Shown here: positions 8,418 to 16,590 of the stretch, piece by piece
Layout of the letters: the number at the start of each line of letters is the position of its first letter
Numbering within the stretch: the first letter of the stretch is position 1
From: an uncultured Paracoccaceae bacterium
GTDB taxonomy: Bacteria; Pseudomonadota; Alphaproteobacteria; Rhodobacterales; Rhodobacteraceae
Length of the DNA: 42,398 nt
Direction of reading: 5' to 3'
Assembly (NCBI GenBank): GCA_945952025.1
Contig: CAMFGW010000026.1
Coordinates: 1-42,398 of the forward strand
The notes under the pieces: model-generated
Told to the model about the DNA's origin: nothing
The model's database searches: none
The model's input: the letters and a program-made list of their open reading frames with translations, nothing else
Translations under genes and position numbers: made by a program

Positions 8418-8639
8418 CTTTTTTTCTTTGACCCTGTGGATCCGGCGCCAGATTGCCCCGATCCGGGCGCCGTTTCGGTTTCATAATTCTTGATTTTTAT
8501 CCCGAATCCCTCATCCTGACCCTGCGTGTGACCACTGACGATCTACCGCTCCCTGTTCCGGGGCAGCCGGACGACCCGAAAGACCTGGCTGCACGACACC
8601 GGCCGACGCGCCGGAGGTGACATCTGAGGGAGAAGGCGG
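8418..8639 (+). promoter_or_regulatory. Intergenic leader of the cold-shock gene
   Basis: 222 bases without a convincing gene. A T7 run (8419-8425) follows bufC. CGGCGCC (8443-8449) and GGCGCCG (8466-8472) can pair. An AT-rich patch (8480-8501, TTCATAATTCTTGATTTTTATC) is the likely promoter zone, leaving a leader of more than 100 bases before the Csp ATG. Long leaders are usual for cspA-type mRNAs and act as thermosensors in E. coli; here that is inference. Confidence 0.4.
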
Positions 8640-8846
8640 ATGGCAACTGGCACCGTGAAATGGTTCAATACGACGAAAGGCTATGGCTTCATCGCGCCCG
8701 ATGATGGCGGCAAGGACGTGTTCGTCCATATCTCTGCCGTCGAGAGGGCCGGCCTCAAGTCATTGAACGACAACCAGAAAATCTCGTACGAGCTTCAGTC
8801 GGGCCGCGATGGCCGTTCGTCCGCGTCGGACCTGAAGCTTCTCTGA
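8640..8846 (+). CDS. Cold-shock domain protein (CspA family)
   Basis: A 68-residue single OB-fold nucleic-acid chaperone. RNP1 is KGYGFI (13-18) and RNP2 is VFVHI (27-31); the N-terminal TGTVKWFN is diagnostic. It binds single-stranded RNA/DNA in the cytoplasm and melts mRNA structure, often at low temperature or in stationary phase. The start follows GAGGGAGAAGG. Length is normal. It is convergent with folE2 and separated from it by a perfect hairpin. Which paralogue it is cannot be decided. Confidence 0.95.
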   Translation: MATGTVKWFNTTKGYGFIAPDDGGKDVFVHISAVERAGLKSLNDNQKISYELQSGRDGRSSASDLKLL

Positions 8847-8860
8847 CGCCCTCGGGCCCC

Positions 8861-8884
8861 GGACCGGCCCCGAAGGGCCGGTCC
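8861..8884. terminator. Bidirectional terminator hairpin between csp and folE2
   Basis: GGACCGGCCC (8861-8870), loop CGAA, GGGCCGGTCC (8875-8884): a perfect 10-base stem lying 14 bases after the csp stop and 5 bases after the folE2 stop on the other strand. There is no T tract, as is common in GC-rich alphaproteobacteria. Confidence 0.75.
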
Positions 8885-8889
8885 ATCCG

Positions 8890-10047
8890 TCAGGCGCTCC
8901 GGTGCAGGCTCGCGAAGAGGCGCGGCTCCAGGCTTTCCGAGGCGAAGGTCGGGCCTTTGGTCAGGACCGACACCGCGTCGTGGCTGTGCAGGCTTTCCTG
9001 GTGGACCGCCACCACGCGGAAATCGTCCACGCGCGGCTCTGCGAGCAGCCGTTCGGCGAAGCTGCGCGCCGCATCCTCGACGAAGATCGGGTTCGCGGCG
9101 TTCAGTTCGGCGAAGGCCTGTTCATCCTCGCGCTTGACCATGACCTGCGTCTCGGTCGGCACCGCTTCGCGTGCGAGGTCGATCAGATCTTCGTACCAAA
9201 GCCGCCGGCCGCCGCTTTCGACAGCCGAAATGCGCGCGATCGAGCGCTGCGAATGGGGCGTCGCCAGCTGGCCCCGCGACGCGCGCGCATGTTCGGAAAG
9301 TTCAAGCGAGCAGGGGCAGGTCGAGGAATAGACATAGTCGAGGTGGATGATCCGCTTGCGGACCCCCGCCGTCTCGGCCAGTTCGAGCGCTATGTCGTAA
9401 TATTGCCAGCCCGACAGGTTCGAGCGCAGGCTCGCGACCCGGACCGGGAAGGAAAAGCGCATCTGGAGCCGCGCATCGAGGCTGTCGTGGTCGGCCTTGT
9501 AGTCGTCAAGCGCGCAGGCCATCACGTCGAACGAGAAGGTGCGCTCGGCATGGGCGTAGAAGGACCGCATGATGCGGCTCATGTTGATGCCCTTGCGTTC
9601 CTCGTTCAGCGAGACGGTGCCCGTGACCGAGGTTTCGAGCGTCAGGTCGCCCCCGTCGCGCGTGTGATAGCGGATCGGCAGGCGGAAGTTCGAGATGCCG
9701 ACATGCTGGATCGGCGCGCGGGCACCAACGATCAGGCTCGACGGCCCGTTCTGCAGGTCGGGCATCGAGGCGCGATAGGCCGCGTCGGGGCGGAAGTTGG
9801 CCGGGTAGACGCGGCTCAGGTCAGGATAGTTCGCAACCTCGCGCCCCGGCAGCAGCCGGGCGATGGCAGGGTCGAGCCGCGCGATTTCCGTCGGGTCGGC
9901 GCTGCCGGCCCAGGCGCGCAGCGTTGCAAGCGCGCGCTCGGCCTCAGCCTTGCCGGGCGCCTTGTCGGGCGCCTTGTCCGCAGTTGCCGGCGTTACCGGC
10001 GTCGCACCCTGGCCCATGCCCTTCCCCCGATCAGCGATGGTCGTCAT
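8890..10047 (-). CDS. folE2: GTP cyclohydrolase I type 2 (FolE2)
   Basis: Makes 7,8-dihydroneopterin triphosphate from GTP, the first step of folate synthesis. The 385-residue protein has the GCYH-IB motifs: HVGISNFRLP (115-124), KGINMSR (152-158), the STCPCSLE metal/catalytic Cys region (242-249), HSQRSIAR and NPIFVEDA. This zinc-independent type replaces FolE in many bacteria and in others serves under zinc shortage. No Zur-like site is obvious here. The ATG at 10047 is chosen because AAGGAG lies 8 bases upstream; an in-frame extension to 10116 would swallow the promoter. The N-terminal 45 residues are a Lys/Ala/Pro tail with a DKAP-DKAP repeat encoded by a 12-base tandem duplication (9955-9978). 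Confidence 0.96.
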   Translation of the reverse strand: MTTIADRGKGMGQGATPVTPATADKAPDKAPGKAEAERALATLRAWAGSADPTEIARLDPAIARLLPGREVANYPDLSRVYPANFRPDAAYRASMPDLQNGPSSLIVGARAPIQHVGISNFRLPIRYHTRDGGDLTLETSVTGTVSLNEERKGINMSRIMRSFYAHAERTFSFDVMACALDDYKADHDSLDARLQMRFSFPVRVASLRSNLSGWQYYDIALELAETAGVRKRIIHLDYVYSSTCPCSLELSEHARASRGQLATPHSQRSIARISAVESGGRRLWYEDLIDLAREAVPTETQVMVKREDEQAFAELNAANPIFVEDAARSFAERLLAEPRVDDFRVVAVHQESLHSHDAVSVLTKGPTFASESLEPRLFASLHRSA

Positions 10048-10077
10048 GGCCGAACTCCTTGCAGCCGTCCTGCGCCA

Positions 10078-10106
10078 CATATGGGATGAACGCCCCACTT
10101 GTCCAA
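10078..10106 (-). promoter_or_regulatory. Candidate folE2 promoter
   Basis: Leftward, TTGGAC (10101-10106) and CATATG (10078-10083) are 17 bases apart, 31 bases from the folE2 ATG. It lies in the 105-base gap after metZ, so folE2 can be expressed apart from the upstream genes. Confidence 0.5.
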
Positions 10107-10152
10107 CCCCGCGCACCTTGGAGGGCGCGCGCGGGCCACGGGAAGAGACGGA

Positions 10153-11328
10153 TCAGACCTTGGCCAGCGCCTGTTTCAGGTCGGCCAGGATGTCGCCCGC
10201 ATCCTCAATCCCGATCGACAGCCGCACAAGGCCCGGCGTGATCCCGAGCGCCGCCTTCTGTTCGGCGGGCAGGCGCTGGTGGGTCGTCGTCGCCGGGTGG
10301 GTCACGATCGACTTCGCATCGCCGAGGTTGTTCGAGATCTTCACGAGCTTCAGCGCATTGAGGAAGCGGAATGCGCCCGCCTGGCCGCCCGCAATGTCGA
10401 CCGCGATCACGGTGCCGCCGGCGCCCATCTGCTCCATGGCGATCTTGTGCTGCGCATGGCCGGGCAGCCCTGGGAAGATCGTCCGCTCGACGCCCGCATG
10501 GCCGCTCAGCGCCTCCGCCACCATCTGGGCGGTCGCCGCCTGCTGGCGGACGCGCAGGCCCATCGTCTCCATCCCCTTCAGCATCACCCAGGCGTTGAAG
10601 GGGCTCATGGCGCCGCCGGTGTGCTTGACGTAGGGTTCCACCACCTTGCGGATATAGTCCTTGGTGCCGCAGATGATGCCGCCGAGGACGCGCCCGCCGC
10701 CGTCGATATGCTTGGTGGCCGAATAGACGACCACGTCGGCGCCAAGCTCGACCGCGCGGGAAAAGACCGGGGTCGCAAAGACATTGTCGACGATGACGGT
10801 CGCGCCGACCTTGTGCGCGATCTCGGCCACGGACTTCAGGTCGATGACCTCGAGCGTCGGGTTCGACACGCTTTCCAGGAAGACGGCCTTCGTTCCCTCA
10901 CGCACCGCCCCGCGCCAGGCGGCAAGGTCGGTGCCGTCGACGAGCGTGACCTCGACCCCGAAGCGGCCCAGAAGGTCCAGGATATAGAGGCACGAGCCGA
11001 ACAGCGCGCGGGCCGCGACCACATGATCGCCCGCCTTCACGAGCGAGGTCAGCGCGCCGTTGACGGCGGCCATGCCGCTGGCTGTCGCGAAGGCATCCTC
11101 GGTCCCCTCGATCGCGGCCATGCGGTCTTCGAACATGCGCACGGTCGGGTTGCCGTAGCGGGCATAGATGAATTCGTCCGGTCCGGCCTTGATGAAGCGC
11201 GCTTCCGCCTGTTCGGCATTGTCGTAGACGAAGCCCTGCGTCAGGAAGATCGCTTCCGACAGTTCGCCATACTGGCTGCGGCGCACGCCGGCATGCACGA
11301 GTTTCGTCTCCGGTGCCCAGTCATCCAT
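10153..11328 (-). CDS. metZ: O-succinylhomoserine sulfhydrylase
   Basis: A PLP enzyme of the Cys/Met-metabolism family that makes homocysteine from O-succinylhomoserine and sulfide (direct sulfhydrylation). 391 residues. Lys206 in YSATKHIDG is the Schiff-base lysine, Asp181 in VDNVFATP holds the pyridine nitrogen, and YARYGNPT (55-62) binds the phosphate of the partner subunit. The N terminus MDDWAPETKLVHAG and the QYGELSEAIFLTQGFVYD stretch fit MetZ better than cystathionine gamma-synthase or MetY. The start at 11328 (preceded by AGGGACAGG) is preferred to the ATG five codons upstream. No SAM-II or SAM-V riboswitch is visible in the 54 bases after yciB. Confidence 0.93.
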   Translation of the reverse strand: MDDWAPETKLVHAGVRRSQYGELSEAIFLTQGFVYDNAEQAEARFIKAGPDEFIYARYGNPTVRMFEDRMAAIEGTEDAFATASGMAAVNGALTSLVKAGDHVVAARALFGSCLYILDLLGRFGVEVTLVDGTDLAAWRGAVREGTKAVFLESVSNPTLEVIDLKSVAEIAHKVGATVIVDNVFATPVFSRAVELGADVVVYSATKHIDGGGRVLGGIICGTKDYIRKVVEPYVKHTGGAMSPFNAWVMLKGMETMGLRVRQQAATAQMVAEALSGHAGVERTIFPGLPGHAQHKIAMEQMGAGGTVIAVDIAGGQAGAFRFLNALKLVKISNNLGDAKSIVTHPATTTHQRLPAEQKAALGITPGLVRLSIGIEDAGDILADLKQALAKV

Positions 11329-11382
11329 AATCCTGTCCCTCATACGCGTCGCCCACAGGGTTAGACCTGCCGGCGGGGAGGG

Positions 11383-12030
11383 TCAATCCTTGGACCCGTC
11401 GCCGTCCACCCCGGGTTTCGGGGGCGCGTGACGCTCCAGCAGCTTGCCTTGCGTCATGAAGAACAGGAACATGACGGCGGGCAGTCCGAAGGTCTTGAAG
11501 TCCACCCAGATCTGGTCACTGAAGTTGCGCCAGATCACCTCGTTCGCGACGGCGAGCCCGGCGAAAAGCGCCGTCACCCGCCGGGTCAGGATCATCCAGC
11601 CGTCAGCGGTCAGGGGCACCGCCTCGTCCATCACCATCGCCAGGTAGGACTGGCCGCGGATAAGGCCGACGCCCAAGACGGCGGCGAAGAGCAGGTAGAT
11701 CAGCGTCACCTTCATCTTGAAGAAGACCGGGTCGTTGAACCAGACCGACAGGCCGCCGAAGATGATGACCAGGACAAGCGTCACGATCTGCATGACCGAA
11801 AGCCGCCCGGTCAGCGCCCAGAGGGCGAGCGTCGCCGCGACAAGGATCGGCACGAAGATCGCCGTGGTCAGCACGAAGCCGCCGTAGGCGGTGCCGCCGA
11901 TAGTGACGGTCTGTTCCTTCAGCCGCCCGAAGGTCAGGAAGAAGATCAGGATCGGACCCCATTCGAGCGCGGCCTTGAGCCAGGGGTTGATCTTGCGCGA
12001 CACGGGTCTTGCGGCCTTCGGCGTGCTCAT
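11383..12030 (-). CDS. yciB: Septation / inner-membrane-spanning protein YciB
   Basis: A 215-residue polytopic inner-membrane protein of the YciB/IspZ family with about five or six membrane segments. Diagnostic stretches are ALEWGPILIFFLTF (21-34), FKMKVTLIYLLFA and RNFSDQIWVDFKTFG. In E. coli YciB works with the division and elongation machinery and affects envelope integrity and membrane potential. The start ATG overlaps the ftsY stop by 4 bases (ATGA), so the two are translationally coupled. This pairing of YciB with the SRP receptor is common in alphaproteobacteria. Confidence 0.95.
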   Translation of the reverse strand: MSTPKAARPVSRKINPWLKAALEWGPILIFFLTFGRLKEQTVTIGGTAYGGFVLTTAIFVPILVAATLALWALTGRLSVMQIVTLVLVIIFGGLSVWFNDPVFFKMKVTLIYLLFAAVLGVGLIRGQSYLAMVMDEAVPLTADGWMILTRRVTALFAGLAVANEVIWRNFSDQIWVDFKTFGLPAVMFLFFMTQGKLLERHAPPKPGVDGDGSKD

Positions 12031-13082
12031 TCGGCGGCCCCCACCAGCGCCGTGGCGAACTCTTCGGGGTCGAAGGGGGCCAGATCGTCGATCTGTTCGC
12101 CGACGCCGATCGCATGGATCGGCAGGCCGAACCTGTCGGCGAGCGCCACAAGGACGCCGCCCTTCGCCGTGCCGTCGAGCTTGGTCATCACCAGGCCCGA
12201 GACATCGGCGATCTTGCGGAAGATCTCGACCTGGGTCAGCGCGTTCTGGCCGGTCGAGGCGTCAAGCACCAGGATCGTGTTGTGCGGCGCCGAGGGGTCC
12301 TTCTTGCGGATGACGCGGACGATCTTGGCCAGTTCCTCCATCAGGTCGGCGCGGTTCTGAAGGCGTCCGGCGGTGTCGATCATCAGCAGGTCGGCGCCGT
12401 CGGCCTCGGCCTTGGTCATGGCGTCGAAGGCCAGGCTTGCGGGGTCGGACCCTTCGGGCGCGGTCAGGACCGGGACGCCGGCGCGGGTGCCCCAGACCTG
12501 CAATTGCTCAACCGCGGCGGCGCGGAAGGTGTCGCCGGCGGCGATGACCACCTTCTTGCCGGCGGCGCGGAACTGGCTGGCGAGCTTGCCGATGGTCGTG
12601 GTCTTGCCCGACCCGTTGACGCCCACGACCAGCACGACCTGCGGCTTCTTGGCGTAGATCGGCAGGGGCCGGGCGACCGGCTCCATGATCCGGGCGACCT
12701 CGGCCGCCAGCAGGGCCTTCAGCTCGCGCACCGACAGTTTGCGGCCCATCCGGCCTTCGGCGAGGTTCGCCGCGACGCGCAGCGCGGTGTCGACGCCCAT
12801 GTCGGCGCGGATCAGGAGCTCTTCGAGGCTTTCGAGCATCGCATCGTCCAGGACCCGGCGCTGCTCTTCGGGCGCGGCGGTCTGGCCGAAGAGGCGACCG
12901 ATCAGGCCGGGTCTGGCGGGCTCGGGTGCGGGTGCGGGGGCGGCAGCCGGCGAAGCGGTGGGTTCGGCAACGGGCGCGGCCGCCGTTTCCGGCGGCGCCT
13001 CGGCGACAAGGTCGGCCAGCCCCTCGTCGAGCTGCGACGAGGATTTGAACAGCCGGTCCTTGAGCTTGGTGAAGAACGACAT
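12027..13082 (-). CDS. ftsY: Signal recognition particle receptor FtsY
   Basis: The SRP receptor GTPase that docks ribosome-nascent-chain-SRP complexes at the membrane translocon. 351 residues: a short Ala/Pro/Glu-rich A region (about 20-60), then the N helical bundle and G domain. GTPase motifs are [15 protein letters not shown] (G1), [11 protein letters not shown] (G2/insertion box), DTAGRLQN (G3) and [10 protein letters not shown] (G4). The membrane-targeting amphipathic start [15 protein letters not shown] is visible and supports the ATG at 13082, preceded by AGGGA; thirteen codons of upstream in-frame extension are rejected. It heads the ftsY-yciB pair. Confidence 0.97.
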   Translation of the reverse strand: MSFFTKLKDRLFKSSSQLDEGLADLVAEAPPETAAAPVAEPTASPAAAPAPAPEPARPGLIGRLFGQTAAPEEQRRVLDDAMLESLEELLIRADMGVDTALRVAANLAEGRMGRKLSVRELKALLAAEVARIMEPVARPLPIYAKKPQVVLVVGVNGSGKTTTIGKLASQFRAAGKKVVIAAGDTFRAAAVEQLQVWGTRAGVPVLTAPEGSDPASLAFDAMTKAEADGADLLMIDTAGRLQNRADLMEELAKIVRVIRKKDPSAPHNTILVLDASTGQNALTQVEIFRKIADVSGLVMTKLDGTAKGGVLVALADRFGLPIHAIGVGEQIDDLAPFDPEEFATALVGAAE

Positions 13083-13152
13083 GCGGTTTTCCCTGGCCGG
13101 TGATCCGGCAGCCCCACTCACCTAGTCGTTTCGGGGGCCGCTGGAAAGGTGT

Positions 13153-13782
13153 TCAGGCCCCCGAAACTCCCGCCGCACCCCAGAGAATCTGCACCTGGCC
13201 GGCCCAGTAGATCGCCCAGACGGCGCGTTTCAGCCAGGGCCTGGGCGTGGGGCGCCCTGCGAAGGTGAAGAGGTCGAGCGCCAGAAGCACGTCCGACAGA
13301 AGGAAAAGCGCTGCCCCCAGCGTCAGGAGCGGCGCGCCGAGCCCCACCGTCAGGACCGAAAGCGCCATGAGCGCGATGACGACGGCATAGCCCCGCACCG
13401 GCCAGCGCATCGGCCCGGCGAAGGGCGCGAGCCAGACCTCGGTCGAGAGCGCCAGCGCGATGACGGCGAGCGCCGGCAGGATCGGTGGTGCGGTCCCCTG
13501 CCAGAAAGCCCAGGCATAGGCCAGGTGCCCGAGTGCGAAGGCCGCCATGCCGGCAAGGAAGGCGCGCTCGCCCGGCCGCGACAGGCAGAAATCGCCAAGC
13601 GCGCCAAGGGCAAGGCCCAGGGTCACAAGGGGCGAGACGCCAAGGACCGGCCCAAGGGCCGCCAGCGCCGCGACCGACCCGGCCTTGGTCCAGGTGCCCG
13701 CCCAGGACGGCGGTGCCAGCAGGAAGCGCGCGCCAAAAAGAAGCGCAAGCACCAGCGAGAGGATCATCAGCGCGGCCGTCAT
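13153..13782 (-). CDS. YhhN-family membrane protein, lysoplasmalogenase-like
   Basis: A 209-residue protein with about seven or eight membrane segments, of the YhhN/TMEM86 family. Its mammalian members hydrolyse the vinyl-ether bond of lysoplasmalogens. Conserved elements are TKAGSVAALAAL (near 30), LGALGDFCLS and LFLLSDVLLALDLF, which carry the family's acidic residues. ATG at 13782 follows AGGGGGCG. It is divergent from the AlkB-like gene across only 37 bases, so the two promoters must overlap, and it lies 70 bases upstream of ftsY in the same direction. Bacterial substrates of the family are mostly untested; lipid hydrolysis here is inferred. Confidence 0.8.
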   Translation of the reverse strand: MTAALMILSLVLALLFGARFLLAPPSWAGTWTKAGSVAALAALGPVLGVSPLVTLGLALGALGDFCLSRPGERAFLAGMAAFALGHLAYAWAFWQGTAPPILPALAVIALALSTEVWLAPFAGPMRWPVRGYAVVIALMALSVLTVGLGAPLLTLGAALFLLSDVLLALDLFTFAGRPTPRPWLKRAVWAIYWAGQVQILWGAAGVSGA

Positions 13783-13819
13783 CGGCGCCCCCTGTCGTTT
13801 CCGCGCCGATTGAGGCAGG

Positions 13820-14905
13820 ATGCGGCTGTCCCTGCAACAGTGCCGTAGCGTCCCGCCCATGCCGCCCCGTTCCCACCCAATCTGGCGCTTTGCCGCCGCG
13901 ACGCTGGTTCCGGCGGCGCTGATCGCGCTCGGCGGCCTTCTGGGCGGTGCGGCGGCCTGGATCGGGCTTCTGACGATGACCCTGTTCCTGACGCTCGCCG
14001 ACCGGATCGGGCGCCGGCTCTGGCCCGAAGGGCTGGCCCCTGCCCCGGCCGATGTCTGGACCGCCCGGTTGCTCCTGGCCCTTGGCGTCCTGCACTTCCT
14101 CATCCTTGCGCTCGCGATCTGGACGCTGACGCGGTCGGGCTGGACGCTCTGGTCCTGGCTCGCGGCCGCCTTCGCCTTCGGGCTCTGGTTCGGGCAGGTG
14201 TCGAACCCGGTCGCGCATGAGCTGATCCACCGGCCCGCCGCCCGCGCCCGGACGCTTGGCATGGCGATCTATGCGACGTTGCTTTACGGGCACCATGCAC
14301 TCGCCCATGTGACCGTCCACCACCGCTTCGCCGCGACAGAGGATGACCCGAACAGCGCGCCCCTGGGCGAAGGTTTCTGGGCCTTCCTGCTCCGCGCCTG
14401 GCCGGGCGAGTTCATCGCCGGGGCCGAAATGGAGCGCACGCTGCGCCCCGGCCCCCTGTGGCGCCACCGCTATGGGCCGCCCCTGGTCCTGTCGGCCCTG
14501 ACGGCGGCGCTGGTCGCGGTGACGACCGGCGTCCTCGGCCTTCTGGTCTGGCTGATGCTTTCGGCCCATGCGCAGCTGCAGCACTTCCTGTCGGACTATG
14601 TGCAGCATTACGGGCTGGTGCGCGCGCGGATGGGGATCGACAGCCATGCGCCCTTCGGGGCGGCGCACAGCTGGGACGCGCCGGATGTGTTGTCGGGGCT
14701 GCTGACGGTCCATGCGCCGCGCCATTCGGACCATCACCTGCACCCCGCGGCCGATTATCCGGCGCTCAGGCTCGACGCCTCGGTGACGCCGATGCTGCCC
14801 TGGTCGCTGCCGGCGATGGCCACTCTCGCGCTTTTCCCCACGGCCTGGCGGCGGGTGATGGACCCGCGCGTCGCGCGGCTGGCGCGTCAGAAGAGCGTGC
14901 CCTGA
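13820..14905 (+). CDS. AlkB/XylM-like integral-membrane di-iron oxygenase
   Basis: A 361-residue protein with about six membrane segments and the eight-histidine pattern of alkane monooxygenases and fatty-acid desaturases: HELIHR (133-138), HHALAHVTVHH (158-168), DYVQHYGL and PRHSDHHLHP. Compared with classical AlkB (EH-x2-GHH and NYIEHYGL), the Glu before box 2 is Ala (AHVTVHH) and the Glu before HYGL is Gln. The substrate is therefore uncertain: alkane, aromatic methyl group or a lipid acyl/alkyl chain. No rubredoxin gene is nearby. The start at 13820 has GAGG 4 bases upstream; a later ATG at 13859 lacks an RBS but fits homologue length. The 3' end overlaps convergent xseA by 19 bases. Confidence 0.82.
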   Translation: MRLSLQQCRSVPPMPPRSHPIWRFAAATLVPAALIALGGLLGGAAAWIGLLTMTLFLTLADRIGRRLWPEGLAPAPADVWTARLLLALGVLHFLILALAIWTLTRSGWTLWSWLAAAFAFGLWFGQVSNPVAHELIHRPAARARTLGMAIYATLLYGHHALAHVTVHHRFAATEDDPNSAPLGEGFWAFLLRAWPGEFIAGAEMERTLRPGPLWRHRYGPPLVLSALTAALVAVTTGVLGLLVWLMLSAHAQLQHFLSDYVQHYGLVRARMGIDSHAPFGAAHSWDAPDVLSGLLTVHAPRHSDHHLHPAADYPALRLDASVTPMLPWSLPAMATLALFPTAWRRVMDPRVARLARQKSVP

Positions 14906-16488
14906 TCGGGGGCTTTACCGGGGGCTTTCGGCGGCTCCGGTTTCTTCACCTTTCGGGGGGCGGGCCCTTCCGGCTCGACCGCAAGGCGGCCGTCGAAGAA
15001 CTCGACCTCCAGTTGCCCGGCCCCTTCGGCCTCGGCCTTGCGCGTGGCGACATGGGCGCCGTTCCAGACGACGGCGAAGCCGCGCGCCAGCGTCTCGCGG
15101 TAGCCGAGCGTCTGCCGCGTGCGGTCGGTCGCGGCCAGACGGTCGGCCAGGCGTGCCATCGTCGCCCTGATGGCCCGGGCGAAGCGTTGCGGCGCGCGCA
15201 GGTCGGCAAGGCGGGTCTGTCGTTCGACGATCCCGCGCCGGGTTGCGCGGTCGAGCCGGGCGAACAGGTCGTCGATCTTGGCGCGGCGCTCGGTCAGGAC
15301 GCGCTCGGCATCGCTGATCGCGCGGGCGCGCGCACGGGACAGCCGGTCGGACTTAAGATCCAGATCGCTGCGCGTTCGCGCCACGAATCCCTGGAGCGCC
15401 TTCAGCGAATGGCGGCCCGCGACCCTGGCGAACTCCACACGTTTCAGCCCCGCCGCCGCACGCAGCGCCGCCGGCAGCCGCATCGCCTGGGCGTCGAGCC
15501 TCTGGCGCGGCTCGGCCAGCACCCGTTCGGGCCGGCCGAGCATCCGGCCAAGGTCCAGGGCCCGCTGGCGCCGCGCCTCCATCCGCGCGGCCATGGCGCG
15601 GATCAGCCGCGCACCCGCCTCGGCCAGCCCGGCGCGCAGCTCGGCCCGGACGGGGACCGCCATCTCGGCGGCGGCGGTGGGCGTCGGCGCGCGCCGGTCG
15701 GCGGCATAGTCGATCAGCGTCGTGTCGGTCTCGTGCCCCACGGCCGAGATGAGGGGGATGCGCGAGGCGGCGGCGGCGCGCACCACGCGCTCGTCGTTGA
15801 AGCCCCACAGATCCTCGATCGAGCCGCCACCGCGCGCGACGATCAGAAGGTCGGGGCGCGGTATAGGGCCGCCTTCGGGCAGGGCATTGAAGCCCCGGAT
15901 CGCGGCGGCCACCTCTGGCGCCGATTTCTCGCCCTGGACCGCCACCGGCCAGATCAGCACCCGGCGGGGGAAGCGGTCGCGGAGCCGGTGCAGGATGTCG
16001 CGGATCACCGCACCCGAGGGGCTGGTGACGACGCCGATCACGCCGGGCAACCAGGGCAAGGGCTTCTTGCGCCCCGCATCGAACAGCCCTTCGGCCTGAA
16101 GGGCGACCTTGCGCTTTTCGAGCATGGCCATCAAGGCGCCGGCGCCGGCGGGCACCAGATCCTCGACGATCAGCTGGTATTTCGACTGGCCGGGGAAGGT
16201 GGTCATGCGGCCGATGGCGATGACCTCCATCCCCTCTTCGGGGCGCTGGGTCATCCGCGCCGCCTGGCCCTTCCAGCTGACGGCGGCGATGACCGAGCGG
16301 TCGTCCTTCAGGTCGAAGTAAAGGTGCCCCGAAGCGGGCCGCGACACGCGGCTGACCTCGCCCCGGACGCGGACATGGGCGAACTCGCCCTCGATCATCT
16401 GCTTCACCGCGCCCGACAGTTCGGACACGGTGAATTCAGGCGCATTGCTCGGGCGGCCGCCGTCGTCGATCAGGTCCATCGGCAGCAT
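14887..16488 (-). CDS. xseA: Exodeoxyribonuclease VII large subunit
   Basis: Catalytic subunit of ExoVII, which degrades single-stranded DNA in both directions with the small subunit XseB (not in this window). 533 residues: OB-fold (about 15-115, with FTVSELSGAVKQMIEGEF and SGHLYFDLKD), nuclease core with RGGGSIEDLWGFND and GHETDTTLIDYAADRRAPTPTAAAE, a long Arg-rich coiled coil (about 290-440) and a C-terminal segment with TLGYRETLARGFAVV. The coiled coil is the XseB-binding stalk. The start at 16488 has AAGGA 4 bases upstream; the ATG three codons later is an alternative. The Pro/Lys-rich tail overlaps the convergent AlkB-like gene. Confidence 0.95.
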   Translation of the reverse strand: MLPMDLIDDGGRPSNAPEFTVSELSGAVKQMIEGEFAHVRVRGEVSRVSRPASGHLYFDLKDDRSVIAAVSWKGQAARMTQRPEEGMEVIAIGRMTTFPGQSKYQLIVEDLVPAGAGALMAMLEKRKVALQAEGLFDAGRKKPLPWLPGVIGVVTSPSGAVIRDILHRLRDRFPRRVLIWPVAVQGEKSAPEVAAAIRGFNALPEGGPIPRPDLLIVARGGGSIEDLWGFNDERVVRAAAASRIPLISAVGHETDTTLIDYAADRRAPTPTAAAEMAVPVRAELRAGLAEAGARLIRAMAARMEARRQRALDLGRMLGRPERVLAEPRQRLDAQAMRLPAALRAAAGLKRVEFARVAGRHSLKALQGFVARTRSDLDLKSDRLSRARARAISDAERVLTERRAKIDDLFARLDRATRRGIVERQTRLADLRAPQRFARAIRATMARLADRLAATDRTRQTLGYRETLARGFAVVWNGAHVATRKAEAEGAGQLEVEFFDGRLAVEPEGPAPRKVKKPEPPKAPGKAPDQGTLF

Positions 16489-16528
16489 CCGTTCCTTGCG
16501 ATGTGGTTTGCGGTCCCGGCGTCCATGC

Positions 16529-16557
16529 TTGCCTCCCTGCGCCGCCGACCCTATGAC
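16529..16557 (+). promoter_or_regulatory. Candidate purD promoter
   Basis: TTGCCT (16529-16534), exactly 17 bases, TATGAC (16552-16557). It lies 33 bases before the purD ATG, in the 102-base gap shared with divergent xseA. No PurR-like palindrome is apparent. Confidence 0.5.
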
Positions 16558-16590
16558 GCGGGCACGGAACTTCCAAGCGGGGGCGCGGCC

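Noticed and set aside
8528-8620. A 30-codon GTG upstream frame before the cold-shock gene
   Set aside because: It has no RBS, Pro/Arg-rich random composition and no recognisable similarity; it may be chance.
8418-8640. A DoxX-type bufD gene completing the bufferin locus
   Set aside because: The space after bufC is only 222 bases, has no membrane-protein frame and leads directly to the cold-shock gene.
11329-11382. SAM riboswitch (SAM-II or SAM-V) before metZ
   Set aside because: Only 54 bases separate yciB and metZ and none of the conserved pseudoknot words are present.
14458-16590. A 711-codon in-frame upstream extension of purD
   Set aside because: It runs antisense through xseA and the AlkB-like gene. 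PurD begins at its family N terminus with its own RBS and promoter.
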